Shown here: one piece after another, positions 1-11,416 of the stretch
Position numbering within the stretch: the stretch's first letter is position 1
Layout of the letters: each line of letters opens with the position of its first letter
NCBI GenBank assembly: GCA_029252195.1
Contig: JAQXBV010000083.1
Location: forward strand, 1-46,981
Source of the DNA: Yoonia sp.
Lineage (GTDB): Bacteria; Pseudomonadota; Alphaproteobacteria; Rhodobacterales; Rhodobacteraceae
Direction of reading: 5' to 3'
DNA length: 46,981 nucleotides
Notes under the pieces: generated by a model
What the model saw: only the letters and a program-made list of their open reading frames with translations
Databases searched by the model: none
What the model was told of the DNA's origin: nothing
Made by a program: the position numbers and the translations under genes

Positions 1-316
1 CTCAAGCTCAAGGCGTTCTGCTGCGGAAAGAAAACCGGGACAAATCATACCCGTAGCTGAATCGTTCCACGCCCAAGCGTCAAGACGTCAAATTCGGCTT
101 CCGAAGGACTCAGAGTATACATCACTTTTAGCAATTAACCCTACGTAAACATTGCGACTCATTGTGGCGATACCGGCTCAGTCTGCGCTGCCTTGCCGCA
201 ATTTTGCTGCAATTCTGGGCTGCATGTCGACCCAATCGCCATCAATTGAAAACAGGACAAGTTCTGCAATTTTGTCTCTTGTGCATTTTCTCGGCCAAAG
301 TTATTGAGCACGCGTT
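1..316. other. Intergenic stretch upstream of tRNA-Leu; no gene recognised
   Basis: No convincing gene lies here. One plus-strand frame is open from the window edge to a TAA at 146-148 and could be the last 48 codons of a gene lying to the left, but an open frame of that length is expected by chance and the translation resembles nothing I know. On the minus strand a short frame starting near 148 stops after about 25 codons. The right-hand part should contain the promoter of the tRNA gene, but I cannot point to clear -35 and -10 boxes. Confidence 0.3.
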
Positions 317-400
317 GGCCGCGTGGTGGAATGGTAGACACGACGGATTCAAAATCCGTTGCCTCACGGCGTGCCGGTTCAAGTCCGGCCGCGGCTACCA
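317..400 (+). tRNA. tRNA-Leu, anticodon CAA
   Basis: The sequence folds as a class II tRNA. The acceptor stem pairs 317-323 with 390-396, with one G-U pair at the end, followed by the discriminator A and an encoded CCA at 398-400. The anticodon stem is 343-347 with 355-359 and the seven-base loop places CAA at 350-352, which reads the UUG leucine codon. A variable arm typical of tRNA-Leu and a T arm with the GTTCAAGTCC-type loop follow. A strong intrinsic terminator lies three bases after the CCA, so this looks like a single-gene transcription unit. Confidence 0.95.
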
Positions 401-402
401 AC

Positions 403-442
403 AAAAAAGGCGACCCAGCCAGATGGCGGGTCGCCTTTTTTC
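403..442. terminator. Bidirectional intrinsic terminator
   Basis: An eight-base-pair stem (409-416 with 428-435, GGCGACCC type) is flanked by a run of A on the left (403-408) and a run of T on the right (436-441). It would end the tRNA-Leu transcript on the plus strand and also the zinc peptidase transcript arriving on the minus strand, whose stop codon is at 458. Confidence 0.9.
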
Positions 443-457
443 TTTTCTGCAAGGCGC

Positions 458-1309
458 TTAGAGCTGGGTCGCAGAGAAGGTATCACATGTGGACAAATCG
501 CCGCTTTCATAGCCGCGCACGAACCAGCGTTGCAGTTGCTCTGACGTGCCGTGGGTGAAGATATGAGGCTGCACCCTTTGGCCTGCGTTGCGCTGCAACG
601 TATCGTCGCCGATCTGCTTGGCGGCATTCATCGCTTCGGCAATGTCGCCGCGCTCTAAGCTGCCGAATTTGGATTGCACCGATTGCGCCCAGATCCCTGA
701 GAAACAATCGGCTTGCAGCTCGATCCGCACGGAAATCGCGTTCGATTGGGTTTCATCGACCTGGCCCCGGATACGGTTCGCCTGTCCCAAAATCCCCAGT
801 TCGTTTTGCACATGGTGCGCGATCTCATGGGCGATCACATAGGCCGCCGCAAAGTCGCCACCTGCCCCCATCCGGTTTTCTAATGTTGTAAAGAAGTCCG
901 TATCCAGAAACGCCTTTTTCTCCGGCGGGCAGTAAAACGGGCCTGTTGCAGCAGAGGCGCCGCCGCAAGCGGATTGTGTGCTACCTTTGAACAATACCAA
1001 GATCGGTGGAACATAGGCTTGCCCGACCTGCCTGCGGAAAATATCGGCCCAGACCTCTTCGGTATCGGCCAATGTCACCGAGACGAATTCGCCTGCCTGA
1101 ACATCCTGAGGGGTCATTTCGGTCGACTGCGTCGTCGAGGCACCGCCGCCGTTGTCCCCGATAAAGCCGCTGACATCGACCCCGAAATACCAGCCAACCA
1201 GCAGCAAAACGATTGCACCCAGCCCGCTCACGCCACCTGCGCGCCGTGTGCCGCCACTTTTGCGCCGGTCTTCTATGTTGCCGCTGCCGCGTCTGCCTTG
1301 CCACTTCAT
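458..1309 (-). CDS. ypfJ: YpfJ-family predicted neutral zinc metallopeptidase
   Basis: This 283-residue protein matches the KPN_02809/YpfJ family of membrane-anchored putative zinc peptidases. The N-terminal 25 residues are polar and basic, as usual for the family (start MKWQGRRGS). One membrane segment lies at about 29-43, so the catalytic part should face the periplasm. The zincin motif HEIAHH is at about 161-166, and the residues before it resemble the family's C-P-P-[DE]-[KR] stretch. I chose the ATG at 1309 over an upstream frame extension because AAAGGA precedes it at good spacing and family members begin this way. The substrate of this family is not known. It is convergent with tRNA-Leu and shares its terminator. 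Confidence 0.88.
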   Translation of the reverse strand: MKWQGRRGSGNIEDRRKSGGTRRAGGVSGLGAIVLLLVGWYFGVDVSGFIGDNGGGASTTQSTEMTPQDVQAGEFVSVTLADTEEVWADIFRRQVGQAYVPPILVLFKGSTQSACGGASAATGPFYCPPEKKAFLDTDFFTTLENRMGAGGDFAAAYVIAHEIAHHVQNELGILGQANRIRGQVDETQSNAISVRIELQADCFSGIWAQSVQSKFGSLERGDIAEAMNAAKQIGDDTLQRNAGQRVQPHIFTHGTSEQLQRWFVRGYESGDLSTCDTFSATQL

Positions 1310-1424
1310 CTCATGTCCTTTCGCATTTGCGCCATAGTATGATCTATCTTGTAAGGCACAAGCTTGACGCCAAGGCCTTGACATGGCCTAAGGCAATCCA
1401 ATGTCGGTCAGACGAGGAAAAATC

Positions 1425-2003
1425 ATGCTGCGCGGCCTCTATAACTGGACGATGTCACTGGCAAGTTCACCTTATGCGCTTTGGGCTCTGGCCGCTGTCG
1501 CTTTCATCGAATCCTCATTCTTTCCGATCCCGCCCGACGTGCTCATGATCCCGATGATCATCGCAGCACCGCGTCGTGCCTTTCTGATTGCAGGGATTGC
1601 CACGGTGGCCTCCGTGGCAGGTGGTTTGTTTGGCTATTATATCGGCGCGGTTTTGTTCGATAGCGTCGCCCAGCCGATCCTCGATTTCTATGGCAAAGGC
1701 CAACATTTCGCAGACTTCGCAGTGAAATATAATGAATATGGCGCATGGGCGGTCTTGATCGCGGGGGTCACACCCTTCCCGTTCAAGGTCATCACGATCG
1801 CGTCAGGTGCAACGGGCCTGTCTTTACCTGTCTTCTTTTTCGCATCAGTTGTCGCACGCTCGCTCCGGTTCTTTCTTGTTGCGGGTCTGTTGTGGAAATT
1901 CGGCGAACCGATCCGCGATCTTATCGAACGCCGCCTTGGATTGGTGTTCATTGTCTTTTGTGTGCTGCTGATTGGCGGCTTTATGGTGGTAGGTGCCCTA
2001 TGA
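1425..2003 (+). CDS. YqaA/DedA-like VTT-domain membrane protein
   Basis: A 192-residue polytopic inner-membrane protein of the SNARE-associated/VTT (DedA, YqaA) superfamily. The signature ESSFFPIPPDVLMIP near residue 28 and the glycine-rich GGLFGYYIG helix near residue 70 are typical, as is the G-TPFPFKVITIASG segment. Members are thought to move lipids or support membrane-potential homeostasis; the substrate of this subgroup is uncertain. The ATG at 1425 is preferred over one eight codons upstream because GAGGAA sits just before it. Its stop overlaps the dsbB start in an ATGA, so the two are translated together. Confidence 0.85.
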   Translation: MLRGLYNWTMSLASSPYALWALAAVAFIESSFFPIPPDVLMIPMIIAAPRRAFLIAGIATVASVAGGLFGYYIGAVLFDSVAQPILDFYGKGQHFADFAVKYNEYGAWAVLIAGVTPFPFKVITIASGATGLSLPVFFFASVVARSLRFFLVAGLLWKFGEPIRDLIERRLGLVFIVFCVLLIGGFMVVGAL

Positions 2004-2446
2004 CACGTCAAAACCTGATCCGTCTCGCGGCCTTTGGCTCTTTTGCTTTGCTCGCAGGGGCATATACGTTCCAAGCTTTTGGCTATCCGCCCTGCGCCAT
2101 GTGCTATTGGCAGCGTTGGCCGCATTTCGCGGCTGTCGCAGTTGGCGTTGCGGCCGCTTTGATCCCTGCCCGCGTCTGGCCGTATCTTGGCGCGCTGGCG
2201 GCGGCAATTACATCTGGCATTGGCGTTTATCATTCAGGTGTCGAGCGGGACTGGTGGGAGGGCCCGACGAGCTGCACTGGTGGCGGGCTGGATCTGACGA
2301 GTGACCTGCTGTCCACCTCCGGCGACCGCCTGATCATGTGCGATCAGGTGTCGTGGGAGTTGTTCAGCCTTTCGATGGCATCTTGGAATGCGCTGTTCTC
2401 GGCGGTTCTGGTTCTGATCTGGCTATCGGCGGCTCGTAAGCAGTAG
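2000..2446 (+). CDS. dsbB: Disulfide bond formation protein B
   Basis: A 148-residue DsbB-type quinone reductase that would reoxidise DsbA in the inner membrane. The first redox pair is the CAMC motif (Cys32, Cys35) followed by the family's YWQRWPH; the second pair is Cys92 and Cys114 in the periplasmic loop. Four membrane helices can be seen. The start is fixed by the ATGA overlap with the upstream VTT gene; the longer open frame that begins inside that gene is not real. Its last 24 bases overlap the 3' end of the convergent Lrp-family gene. No dsbA lies in the window. Confidence 0.93.
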   Translation: MTRQNLIRLAAFGSFALLAGAYTFQAFGYPPCAMCYWQRWPHFAAVAVGVAAALIPARVWPYLGALAAAITSGIGVYHSGVERDWWEGPTSCTGGGLDLTSDLLSTSGDRLIMCDQVSWELFSLSMASWNALFSAVLVLIWLSAARKQ

Positions 2447-2851
2447 GCTGGTTTCCGACCGTGTGACGCCCTCAAAAGTGCGGATCGCAGTCAGCGCCGC
2501 GTCGAAGCTTTCAAGGCTCGCCGTCCCGATCTCCACAATCAAATCCCATGTCCCATTGGTGGTATGCACGGCCGTCACGGCCAGCATTGCCTGCAAGCGC
2601 TTGACGATCCGTGCCGTGCCGCTGCCTGCGATCTCCAGCATCATCAAACCGCGCACAGGATGCGGCGCCACATCGGCACGGGTCAGCACCGTAAAGCCTG
2701 CGATTTCACCTGTTTGCTGCAGGCGGTCCATATGGGCCCGCACCGTCGCGCGCGTCACCTTCAAATACGCCGCAAGCTCGGACAATGAGGCCCGACCGTC
2801 ACGGCGCAGCAGTGCGATCAGTTGACTGTCCAAATTGATCATATTACCCAT
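2423..2851 (-). CDS. Lrp/AsnC-family transcriptional regulator
   Basis: A 142-residue Lrp/AsnC regulator with an N-terminal winged helix-turn-helix (about residues 5-50, including the recognition helix region VTRATVRAHMDRLQ) and a C-terminal RAM/AsnC effector-binding fold (about 65-140). It is divergent from the arginase-ornithine cyclodeaminase operon, with only 75 bases between the start codons. By analogy with Lrp-type regulators of arginine and ornithine catabolism, it probably senses arginine, ornithine or a related amino acid and activates that operon; this is inferred from position. An alternative start three codons downstream (2842) is equally possible. Its 3' end overlaps dsbB. Confidence 0.9.
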   Translation of the reverse strand: MGNMINLDSQLIALLRRDGRASLSELAAYLKVTRATVRAHMDRLQQTGEIAGFTVLTRADVAPHPVRGLMMLEIAGSGTARIVKRLQAMLAVTAVHTTNGTWDLIVEIGTASLESFDAALTAIRTFEGVTRSETSLLLTSRR

Positions 2852-2926
2852 CCATAATGATTAATTACATATCATATTGCACAAAATGTCTGATGCATCC
2901 ATCACCATTCTGCGCAATGATGCCCT
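2852..2926. promoter_or_regulatory. Divergent control region between the Lrp-type gene and arginase
   Basis: This 75-base AT-rich spacer must hold both divergent promoters and, by inference, the binding sites of the Lrp-type regulator. A run around 2858-2880 is rich in TTAAT and ATATCATAT elements, and TGCA repeats flank 2878-2896. I could not define a single convincing symmetric operator. The arginase start has no evident Shine-Dalgarno sequence, so a leaderless or very short leader is possible. Confidence 0.45.
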
Positions 2927-3856
2927 ATGACACAAACACATTGCATCTTGATTGGGGCCCCTGTTGACTGCGGCAAACGCAGAGCAGGCTGTCTCATGGG
3001 GCCAGACGCCTACCGCGTAGCCGGTATCGCCGAAGCCATCACCGCCTTAGGGCATACCGTGGCTGATATGGGCAACCTTGCCCCCAAATATGTTGAGCCG
3101 ACCACGCCCAAGAACCCTGCGGTGCACAAGCTCGAAGAAAATATCGGCTGGACCAAAACCCTTTCAAAGGCCGCGAAAACCCACGCGCCTCAAGGGATGC
3201 CGATTTTCCTCGGCGGCGATCACGCGCTTGCGCTTGGCTCGGTTTCAGGCATGGCGGCGCATGCGAAATCCATTGGCAAGCCGTTCTTCGTGCTCTGGCT
3301 CGACGCGCATAGCGACATTCACACGCCCGACACCACCGATAGCGGCAATTTGCACGGCACCCCCGTCGGCTATATCACCGGGCGCAAAGGGTTCGAGCAA
3401 TTCCCCGAACTCGAGGCCGTCGTCGCTTCCGAAAATATCGCCATGATTGGCCTGCGCTCCGTGGACCGCGCCGAACTTGCGACGCTAAAAGAAATGCATG
3501 TCTCTCTGGCCGATATGCGCCATATCGATGAAAATGGCATCCGCGCGCCGCTGCAAGCCTTCCTCGACCGCGTCATTGCGGCTGACGGCATCTTGCACGT
3601 CTCGCTTGACGTCGATTTCCTCGACCCGACAATCGCGCCCGCTGTTGGCACAACCGTGCCTGGTGGCACAACCGAGCGCGAAGGCCACCTCGTTATGGAA
3701 ATGCTCTCCGACAGCGGCGTGGTTTGCTCGCTCGACCTCGTCGAACTCAACCCGTTCCTCGATAATCGGGGCAAAACGGCCTCTTTGATGGTGGATCTCA
3801 CTGCTTCTCTCTTGGGACGTCGCATCTTTGATCGCCCGACACGGAGCCACGCATGA
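2927..3856 (+). CDS. rocF: Arginase
   Basis: A 309-residue arginase of the ureohydrolase superfamily, hydrolysing L-arginine to L-ornithine and urea in the cytoplasm. The binuclear manganese ligands are recognisable: GGDH at 96-99, DAHSD at 126-130, and the SLDVDFLDP motif at about 229-237. The segment TTDSGNLHGTP after the second motif is the substrate-loop signature that separates arginases from agmatinases. The length is normal. The stop overlaps the next start by ATGA, so arginase and ornithine cyclodeaminase are translationally coupled and form a two-step route from arginine to proline. Confidence 0.95.
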   Translation: MTQTHCILIGAPVDCGKRRAGCLMGPDAYRVAGIAEAITALGHTVADMGNLAPKYVEPTTPKNPAVHKLEENIGWTKTLSKAAKTHAPQGMPIFLGGDHALALGSVSGMAAHAKSIGKPFFVLWLDAHSDIHTPDTTDSGNLHGTPVGYITGRKGFEQFPELEAVVASENIAMIGLRSVDRAELATLKEMHVSLADMRHIDENGIRAPLQAFLDRVIAADGILHVSLDVDFLDPTIAPAVGTTVPGGTTEREGHLVMEMLSDSGVVCSLDLVELNPFLDNRGKTASLMVDLTASLLGRRIFDRPTRSHA

Positions 3857-4902
3857 TTATTATCCCTTCAAAACTTGCGATGGTGCCCTTTGTCTCCGTC
3901 GAGAACATGATGAAACTTGTGCATCATGTCGGATTAGAACAATTTCTGCGCGATCTTGCCGTTGAGATCGAGGCAGATTTCATGCGCTGGCAGCTTTTCG
4001 ACAAAACGCCGCGTGTTGGGTCGCACTCGGCTGTCGGCGTGATCGAATTGATGCCAACATCTGACGGCGAGCTTTACGGCTTCAAATATGTGAATGGCCA
4101 TCCCAAGAACATGAAAGAAGGCCTGCAAACCGTTACAGCCTTTGGACTTTTGGCCGATGTCTATTCTGGCTATCCCGTCCTGCTCTCGGAAATGACAATG
4201 CTCACCGCGCTGCGCACTGCCGCGATGTCGGCTGTTGCGACCAAGCATCTTGCGGCGAAAGGAGCCGACACGATGGCGATGATCGGCAACGGCGCGCAGT
4301 CCGAGTTCCAGTGCCTTGCGCAAAAGGCCGTGAACGGGATCACCAATATCCGGCTCTATGACATCGACATGGCGGCGACTGAAAAATGTGCAAAAAACCT
4401 CGCGGGCCTTGGTCTTAATATCACCAAGTGTAAAACTCCCGAAGTGGCCATTGAGGGCGCACAGGTCATAACGACGGCAACCGCCGACAAAGACATGCAA
4501 ACCATTCTGACTGATAACATGGTCGGCGCAGGTGTGCATATCAACGCCATTGGCGGCGATTGTCCGGGAAAGACCGAATTGCACCGCGATATCGTCTCGC
4601 GCTCTACGGTTTTCGTGGAATATCCGCCGCAAACCCGCATCGAGGGCGAGATCCAGCAGATGGCCCCTGACCACCCTGTCGTGGAGCTTTGGGAGGTCAT
4701 GACAGGCACCGCAAAGGGTCGCCAGTCTGATGCCGAAGTCACCCTATTCGACGGTGTTGGCTTCGCGATCGAAGATTTCTCTGCGCTGCGCTACGTCTTG
4801 GGCAAGATCAAAGGCACATCTTTCTACGACGACCTTGATTTCGTTGCCGACCCCGACGATCCGCGTGATCTATTTGGCATGTTGCAGCGCGCCAAGGATT
4901 AA
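3853..4902 (+). CDS. ocd: Ornithine cyclodeaminase
   Basis: A 349-residue member of the ornithine cyclodeaminase/mu-crystallin family, which converts L-ornithine to L-proline and ammonia with bound NAD. The Rossmann motif MIGNGAQSEFQ is at about 143-153, and the substrate region with MTMLTALRTAA at about 114-124 is typical of the true OCD clade. The ATG chosen overlaps the arginase stop in an ATGA and is preceded by GGAG. A second methionine nine codons in is possible. Together with arginase it would let the cell use arginine as carbon and nitrogen. Its TAA shares bases with the stop of the convergent gene. Confidence 0.94.
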   Translation: MIIIPSKLAMVPFVSVENMMKLVHHVGLEQFLRDLAVEIEADFMRWQLFDKTPRVGSHSAVGVIELMPTSDGELYGFKYVNGHPKNMKEGLQTVTAFGLLADVYSGYPVLLSEMTMLTALRTAAMSAVATKHLAAKGADTMAMIGNGAQSEFQCLAQKAVNGITNIRLYDIDMAATEKCAKNLAGLGLNITKCKTPEVAIEGAQVITTATADKDMQTILTDNMVGAGVHINAIGGDCPGKTELHRDIVSRSTVFVEYPPQTRIEGEIQQMAPDHPVVELWEVMTGTAKGRQSDAEVTLFDGVGFAIEDFSALRYVLGKIKGTSFYDDLDFVADPDDPRDLFGMLQRAKD

Positions 4903-5684
4903 ACCGCGTCAAAAACCAGCACCTGCATGGCGCCCTCTGGCGTCGTGTGGGTGCCCCACCATTGGCCCTCGATATGGTCAATTATGGTCGTATCAGTGTA
5001 ACCTTTTGGGAGCATGAACGGCATCGCTTCACCCGTTTCGAGATCAATCGCAACGGGTTTGCCTTTCCAGATATCTGTCGGGCGATAGCACCCTTTCGCG
5101 ATGAAATAGTCTCGCGACTGGGTAAACTCACCCGTGAAGCCATGCTTCTTTTCATCTTTCAACTCATTGTAATCTTGCCAAAAAGTGCGTTTCGTGACCG
5201 CACCGCGAGCGCCAATTTGTGCGATGGCGGCAAAGCGATATCCCGCGCGCGGTTGCCCGAATTGGCCCTGACTATGGATAATAATCTCGCCATTGCGGAT
5301 GATTGCGCGTTCAAAATAAACGGGCTTCCCGAGGTTTGAGGGAAAAGCGGACGGATCAAGGGCGAGACTGTTGCCTCCTCCTGCGAATGTGATCAACCGC
5401 GCGCGGCCTTCATGCAAATCCAAATTCAGTACAGCAAATTCCGCCGTTGTGCTTTCGCGCAAGGGCACTGCAACACTGCCCCCTTCCGCGATCAGCCGAT
5501 AAGCAGGCGAGAGTTTGCGTGATGGTTCAAACGGATTGTCGATCGCAATGCGGCGCGGTGATTGACCCGCACCGTGATACGCCACGTCGCCATTGTCTTG
5601 AAAACCCAAAATCCCGCACCGAGAAGGGCGGCAAAGACAAGTGGCGGGCGCCCTATTTGCGGCACAATTATTTGCGCACGACAT
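4899..5684 (-). CDS. Conserved hypothetical protein, 5' end possibly frameshifted
   Basis: I do not recognise the family. The 261-residue frame is rich in beta-type sequence from about residue 45 onward and looks like a real, soluble or exported domain. The first 25 residues are odd, with six cysteines and low hydrophobicity. In the neighbouring minus frame, the same DNA just upstream encodes a good membrane or signal segment (PPLVFAALLGAGFWVF, about 5601-5652). One extra T in the T4 run at 5604-5601 would join that segment directly to the QDNGDVAYHGAG part of this frame. The gene may therefore have lost its signal anchor through a one-base deletion, or the base may be missing from the sequence. 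Confidence 0.55.
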   Translation of the reverse strand: MSCANNCAANRAPATCLCRPSRCGILGFQDNGDVAYHGAGQSPRRIAIDNPFEPSRKLSPAYRLIAEGGSVAVPLRESTTAEFAVLNLDLHEGRARLITFAGGGNSLALDPSAFPSNLGKPVYFERAIIRNGEIIIHSQGQFGQPRAGYRFAAIAQIGARGAVTKRTFWQDYNELKDEKKHGFTGEFTQSRDYFIAKGCYRPTDIWKGKPVAIDLETGEAMPFMLPKGYTDTTIIDHIEGQWWGTHTTPEGAMQVLVFDAV

Positions 5685-5860
5685 CCCGTCACATGCTCGG
5701 GCTCTTTCTCAAGGTCATAGGCAAGCGATGCGAGTCCAACCTCAAAGCAATTGTGCAAACTTAGTGTAACCATTCGCTCCTCGATTCCGCTTAAGTCCAC
5801 AAACGTATCAGGACCGATATCAATCGACTCCGTCAATACCCAAGAAAAGACCCTTTGCCG

Positions 5861-5889
5861 TTGAAGCCACCCCTTGTGTCTGCTAAGTT
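5861..5889 (+). promoter_or_regulatory. Candidate sigma-70 promoter of gyrA
   Basis: TTGAAG at 5861-5866 and TAAGTT at 5884-5889 are separated by 17 bases. The -35 box is good and the -10 box weak. Transcription would start near 5896, placing the inverted repeat at 5892-5922 at the very 5' end of the gyrA message. Weak -10 boxes are common in supercoiling-controlled gyrase promoters, but this is only a visual call. Confidence 0.35.
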
Positions 5890-5891
5890 TA

Positions 5892-5922
5892 GCCCTACGA
5901 AATATGGACAATGACGTAGGGC
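5892..5922 (+). promoter_or_regulatory. Inverted repeat in the gyrA leader
   Basis: GCCCTACG (5892-5899) is repeated as its exact reverse complement CGTAGGGC at 5915-5922, with a 15-base loop. It ends ten bases before the GTG start of gyrA, so as RNA it could form a hairpin beside or over the ribosome-binding region; as DNA it could be an operator. Which of these applies cannot be told from sequence. Confidence 0.5.
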
Positions 5923-5932
5923 GGAAAACAGC

Positions 5933-8689
<2,757 letters not shown>

Positions 8690-8765
8690 TTTTTCGCCGC
8701 AGCGGGTATGACAACAAATCCGGCGGGGCTATAACGGCCCCGCCTTTCCCATTTGGAACGAGAAA

Positions 8766-10109
8766 ATGACCGAAGTTTTGAACATTATTGGCGGCGGTAT
8801 GGCCGGCTCCGAGGCCGCATGGCAGGCCGCAAACGCAGGCGTAAAAGTGGTGATCCATGAGATGCGCCCAAAGGTTGAAACCTTCGCCCATCGCACGGGG
8901 CTATTGGGGGAAATGGTGTGCTCCAATTCCTTCCGCTCTGACGACGATGAACAGAACGCCGTCGGGCTCTTGCATTGGGAAATGCGGGCCGCTGACGGCC
9001 TGATCATGGCCACGGCCCACAAGCACCGTTTGCCCGCAGGCGGCGCCTTGGCGGTGGACCGCGATCCCTTTGCCGAAAGCGTCACTGCCGCATTGACATC
9101 GCATCCTAACATATCGGTTTCATACGAAGAAATTACTTCTCTCCCCACTGACGGGAACTGGATAATTGCCACAGGGCCGCTCACGTCCGGTGCCTTGGCA
9201 GAGGCAATTGCAACTGAGACTGGTGCCGAGGCACTGGCCTTTTTTGACGCGATTGCGCCCATTGTTTACCACGACAGTATCAACATGGATATCGCATGGA
9301 TGCAGTCGCGTTATGACAAGGGCGAGACGCTTGAAGAGCAAACCGCCTATCTCAATTGCCCGATGAGTAAGGAGCAATATGAAGACTTTATCGACGCGCT
9401 TTTGGCTGCTGAAAAGACCGAATTCAAAGAGGGCGAAACCGCATGCTATTTCGACGGTTGCCTGCCCATCGAAGTCATGGCCGAACGCGGCCGCGAGACC
9501 CTGCGCTTTGGCCCGATGAAACCCGTGGGCCTGACCAATGCAAACGATCCTGAAACCAAGCCCTACGCTGTCGTGCAGCTGCGCCGCGACAATGCGCTTG
9601 GCACACTTTATAATATCGTCGGGTTCCAGACCAAGATGAAGTATGGTGCGCAAAAGGCTGTTTTCAATACGATTCCTGCCCTTGAGAATGCAGAGTTCGC
9701 CCGTCTTGGCGGCATCCATCGCAACAGCTTTATCAACTCGCCGACACTGCTCGACAATCAAATGCGGCTGAAATCCAAGCCGCATATTCGCTTTGCAGGT
9801 CAGATTACAGGTGTTGAGGGCTATGTTGAAAGCGCTGCGATGGGCCTGCTGGCGGGCCTCATGGCTGTTGCTGAAATGACAGGTAAAACCGTGCCAGAGG
9901 TGCCCCATACCACGGCCATGGGCGCGCTTGTGTCCCATATCACGGGCGGTGCAGACGCCAAAACATTCCAACCAATGAACGTCAATTTCGGCCTGTTCCC
10001 ACCGTTGGAAGGTATGAAGGCTGGCCGCCGTGGCCGCAAAGACCGCTACAAAGGGTATACGGACCGCGCAAAAATTGACTGGCAGGCGTGGCTCGACCAA
10101 CTGGCATGA
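8766..10109 (+). CDS. trmFO: TrmFO, folate/FAD-dependent tRNA m5U54 methyltransferase
   Basis: A 447-residue TrmFO, which makes ribothymidine at position 54 of tRNA using methylenetetrahydrofolate and FADH2. The FAD dinucleotide motif [12 protein letters not shown] occupies 7-18. The two functionally important cysteines known from the Bacillus enzyme correspond to Cys52 (EMVCSNSFR) and Cys232 ([13 protein letters not shown]). The protein is of normal length. Its stop overlaps the start of gluQ in an ATGA, making a two-gene tRNA-modification unit. Confidence 0.96.
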   Translation: MTEVLNIIGGGMAGSEAAWQAANAGVKVVIHEMRPKVETFAHRTGLLGEMVCSNSFRSDDDEQNAVGLLHWEMRAADGLIMATAHKHRLPAGGALAVDRDPFAESVTAALTSHPNISVSYEEITSLPTDGNWIIATGPLTSGALAEAIATETGAEALAFFDAIAPIVYHDSINMDIAWMQSRYDKGETLEEQTAYLNCPMSKEQYEDFIDALLAAEKTEFKEGETACYFDGCLPIEVMAERGRETLRFGPMKPVGLTNANDPETKPYAVVQLRRDNALGTLYNIVGFQTKMKYGAQKAVFNTIPALENAEFARLGGIHRNSFINSPTLLDNQMRLKSKPHIRFAGQITGVEGYVESAAMGLLAGLMAVAEMTGKTVPEVPHTTAMGALVSHITGGADAKTFQPMNVNFGLFPPLEGMKAGRRGRKDRYKGYTDRAKIDWQAWLDQLA

Positions 10110-10999
10110 TCACCCGCTTCGCCCCATCGCCCACAGGGCCGCTGCACTTGGGCCACGCCTACTCGGCGATACTGGCCCACGATATGGCGATGGTGGAGGG
10201 TGGCGACTTTCTTTTGCGGATTGAGGATATCGATCAATCCCGCGCACGCCCCGAATGGGAAGCACACATTTACGAGGATTTAGAGTGGCTTGGGCTATGG
10301 TGGCCCAAGCCGGTGATGCGCCAGTCAGAGCGGCTCGACGCCTATCAAGAGCGATTGCAGAACCTGTGGAAACGGCAGTATCTGTTCCGCTGCACTTGTA
10401 GCCGCCGCGACGTGCAAGAGGCCGCGAGCGCCCCGCAAGAGGGCACAGCCCCCCTCATTGGTCCCGACGGCATTATCTATCCAGGCACCTGCCGCGAAAA
10501 CCGCTCTTTTGCGATTGGCCCCGCGCTCCCGACAGACGCTGCGCTGCGGCTGTGGATGGACCGCGCGGCGACGATGGCGGGTGAAATCCACGAAAACGGC
10601 AAAGTGATCTCATTCACTGAAACGGGACATGGCCCAAACGGCGAGACGGGATTGATTGAATTCACCGCCGAGGAGGTGATTGAAACCATTGGTGACGTGG
10701 TCCTTGCGCGGCGCGATATGGGCACGTCCTATCACCTCTCTGTCGTGCTGGATGACGCGGCGCAAGGGATCACCCATGTGGTGCGCGGCGAGGATCTGTT
10801 TGAGGCGACCAAGATCCATGTGATCCTGCAACGGCTGTTTCGGCTGCCCACCCCGACCTATCATCACCACCGCCTGATCCGTGACGGAAACGGGAAGCGA
10901 CTGGCCAAACGCGACGATGCGCGCGCCCTGTCAAAATACCGCTCCGATGGCGCAACGCCCAATGATATCAGGCGCTTGGTGGGGCTTCCTGCGGCATAG
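10106..10999 (+). CDS. gluQ: Glutamyl-Q tRNA(Asp) synthetase
   Basis: A 297-residue GluQ-RS, a truncated glutamyl-tRNA synthetase homologue that attaches glutamate to queuosine at position 34 of tRNA-Asp. It has the class I HLGH signature at 14-17 and a KMSKS-like RLAKRD near residue 268. A zinc site is formed by the CTCSRRD and YPGTC cysteines. It ends after the catalytic domain and lacks an anticodon-binding domain, which sets it apart from GltX. The ATG at 10106 is chosen because it overlaps the trmFO stop; the frame opens six codons earlier. The last 32 bases overlap the convergent hisI. Confidence 0.93.
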   Translation: MITRFAPSPTGPLHLGHAYSAILAHDMAMVEGGDFLLRIEDIDQSRARPEWEAHIYEDLEWLGLWWPKPVMRQSERLDAYQERLQNLWKRQYLFRCTCSRRDVQEAASAPQEGTAPLIGPDGIIYPGTCRENRSFAIGPALPTDAALRLWMDRAATMAGEIHENGKVISFTETGHGPNGETGLIEFTAEEVIETIGDVVLARRDMGTSYHLSVVLDDAAQGITHVVRGEDLFEATKIHVILQRLFRLPTPTYHHHRLIRDGNGKRLAKRDDARALSKYRSDGATPNDIRRLVGLPAA

Positions 11000-11348
11000 G
11001 CTGCATGGTTTCAACCTCTTGGCCGTGGCGCACAGAGGTATAGAAACAAGTGCGGCGCCCAGTGTGGCAGGCAGCCCCCCTTTGGTTCACTTTTATCAGC
11101 AGACAGTCGCGGTCACAGTCGATGCTGAATTCGACAAGCTGTTGGGTATGGCCACTCGTCGCCCCTTTGAGCCAAAATGACTGACGGGACCGCGACCAAT
11201 AGGTCACCTCACCCGACGCAAGTGTCCGCGCGACACTTTCGGCATTCATCCACGCCATCATGAGAACTTCGCCAGATGTCGCATCCTGCGCAATTGCAGG
11301 GATCAGGCCTACCTCATTGAATTTTAGGGTTGAGGGATCAAACGTCAT
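10968..11348 (-). CDS. hisI: Phosphoribosyl-AMP cyclohydrolase
   Basis: A 126-residue HisI, which opens the purine ring of PR-AMP in histidine biosynthesis. The family core [19 protein letters not shown] and the metal-binding stretch [13 protein letters not shown] followed by [13 protein letters not shown] are both present. There is no fused HisE domain. The ATG at 11348 is preferred over a TTG six codons upstream. It is a stand-alone gene here, convergent with and overlapping gluQ, and divergent from the IscU-like gene. Confidence 0.95.
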   Translation of the reverse strand: MTFDPSTLKFNEVGLIPAIAQDATSGEVLMMAWMNAESVARTLASGEVTYWSRSRQSFWLKGATSGHTQQLVEFSIDCDRDCLLIKVNQRGAACHTGRRTCFYTSVRHGQEVETMQPMPQEAPPSA

Positions 11349-11416
11349 GGGGGAAAACCTTTGCAACTGCCGCGTTGGGCACTATCTAAGGCTTTGATGA
11401 TGAAAGGGCAAACGCC

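Noticed and set aside
2..148. Open plus-strand frame from the window edge, and a short minus-strand frame starting near 148
   Set aside because: Both are short enough to occur by chance, and neither translation resembles a known protein; kept only as a note in the intergenic entry.
159..452. 97-residue minus-strand open frame across the first tRNA
   Set aside because: It runs through tRNA-Leu and its terminator and has no ribosome-binding site; it is a by-product of structured RNA sequence.
9120..10100. Long antisense open frames within trmFO, ligA, obgE, mnmA and ppk2
   Set aside because: They are shadows of GC-rich coding sequence with biased third positions and lack family similarity or start signals.
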